Source of the DNA: Leptolinea sp. UBA1437
GTDB taxonomy: Bacteria > Chloroflexota > Anaerolineae > Anaerolineales > Anaerolineaceae
DNA length: 23,938 bases
Reading direction: 5' to 3'
NCBI GenBank assembly: GCA_002329625.1
Contig: DCTP01000086.1
Span: forward strand, 4,390 to 28,327
Under the pieces are notes generated by a model. The model was not told where the DNA came from. It ran no database searches and worked only from the letters and a program-made list of their open reading frames with translations. How positions within the stretch are numbered: position 1 is the stretch's first letter; each line of letters begins with the position of its first letter. Shown here one piece after another: positions 23,935 to 23,938 of this stretch. Made by a program: the position numbers and the translations under genes.

Positions 23935-23938
23935 GTCC

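Overview
The window looks like a chromosomal segment of a low-to-moderate GC anaerobic bacterium, most probably a member of the Anaerolineae (Chloroflexota). This rests on the mix of genes: several large GT-C-type membrane proteins, a DUF212 phosphatase-like protein, an ETF/GlcD-type flavin operon, an ISLre2-type insertion sequence, and -10 boxes placed for leaderless mRNAs. The assignment is an inference from gene content; no marker gene such as 16S rRNA is present.

Layout. 1-396 (-) is the N-terminal end of an FtsK/SpoIIIE-like translocase, cut by the window edge. 462-3002 (+) is a GT-C-like polytopic membrane protein. 3146-8619 (-) carries, in transcription order, a SpoU-type rRNA methyltransferase, a free-standing EtfA N-domain, EtfB, EtfA with an N-terminal ferredoxin-like domain, a GlcD-type FAD oxidase, and then a PRPP-dependent phosphoribosyltransferase with its own -10 box and a terminator. 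8697-9116 (+) is a lipoprotein rhodanese. 9133-11999 (-) is a nitroreductase overlapping a second GT-C-like protein. 12105-15569 (+) is rnhA, xseA, xseB, a DUF212 membrane protein and a membrane-anchored SGNH hydrolase. 15654-16796 (-) is galK. 16904-18052 is an internally deleted ISLre2-like element with both terminal inverted repeats. 18147-21895 (-) is priA followed by a secreted double-lectin-fold protein. 22048-23934 (-) is a third GT-C-like protein, paralogous in its N-terminus to the one at 462-3002.

The most interesting unit is the flavin operon. EtfB, EtfA and the GlcD-type dehydrogenase resemble the electron-bifurcating lactate dehydrogenase architecture (LctBCD), which couples oxidation of a 2-hydroxy acid to NAD+ reduction with the help of ferredoxin. 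Two features stand out. A fourth gene encodes only domain I of EtfA, with no flavin domain, and is translationally coupled to etfB. The ferredoxin-like domain of EtfA keeps exactly the four cysteines expected for one of the two clusters of a 2[4Fe-4S] ferredoxin fold and has lost those of the other. A second theme is that four genes or operons (the FtsK-like gene, the nitroreductase, xseA and priA) have a -10 hexamer followed by exactly six bases and then ATG, which would place the transcription start on the A of the start codon.

No rRNA, tRNA, CRISPR array or complete transposon was found, and no gap between genes exceeds about 200 bases apart from the insertion sequence.
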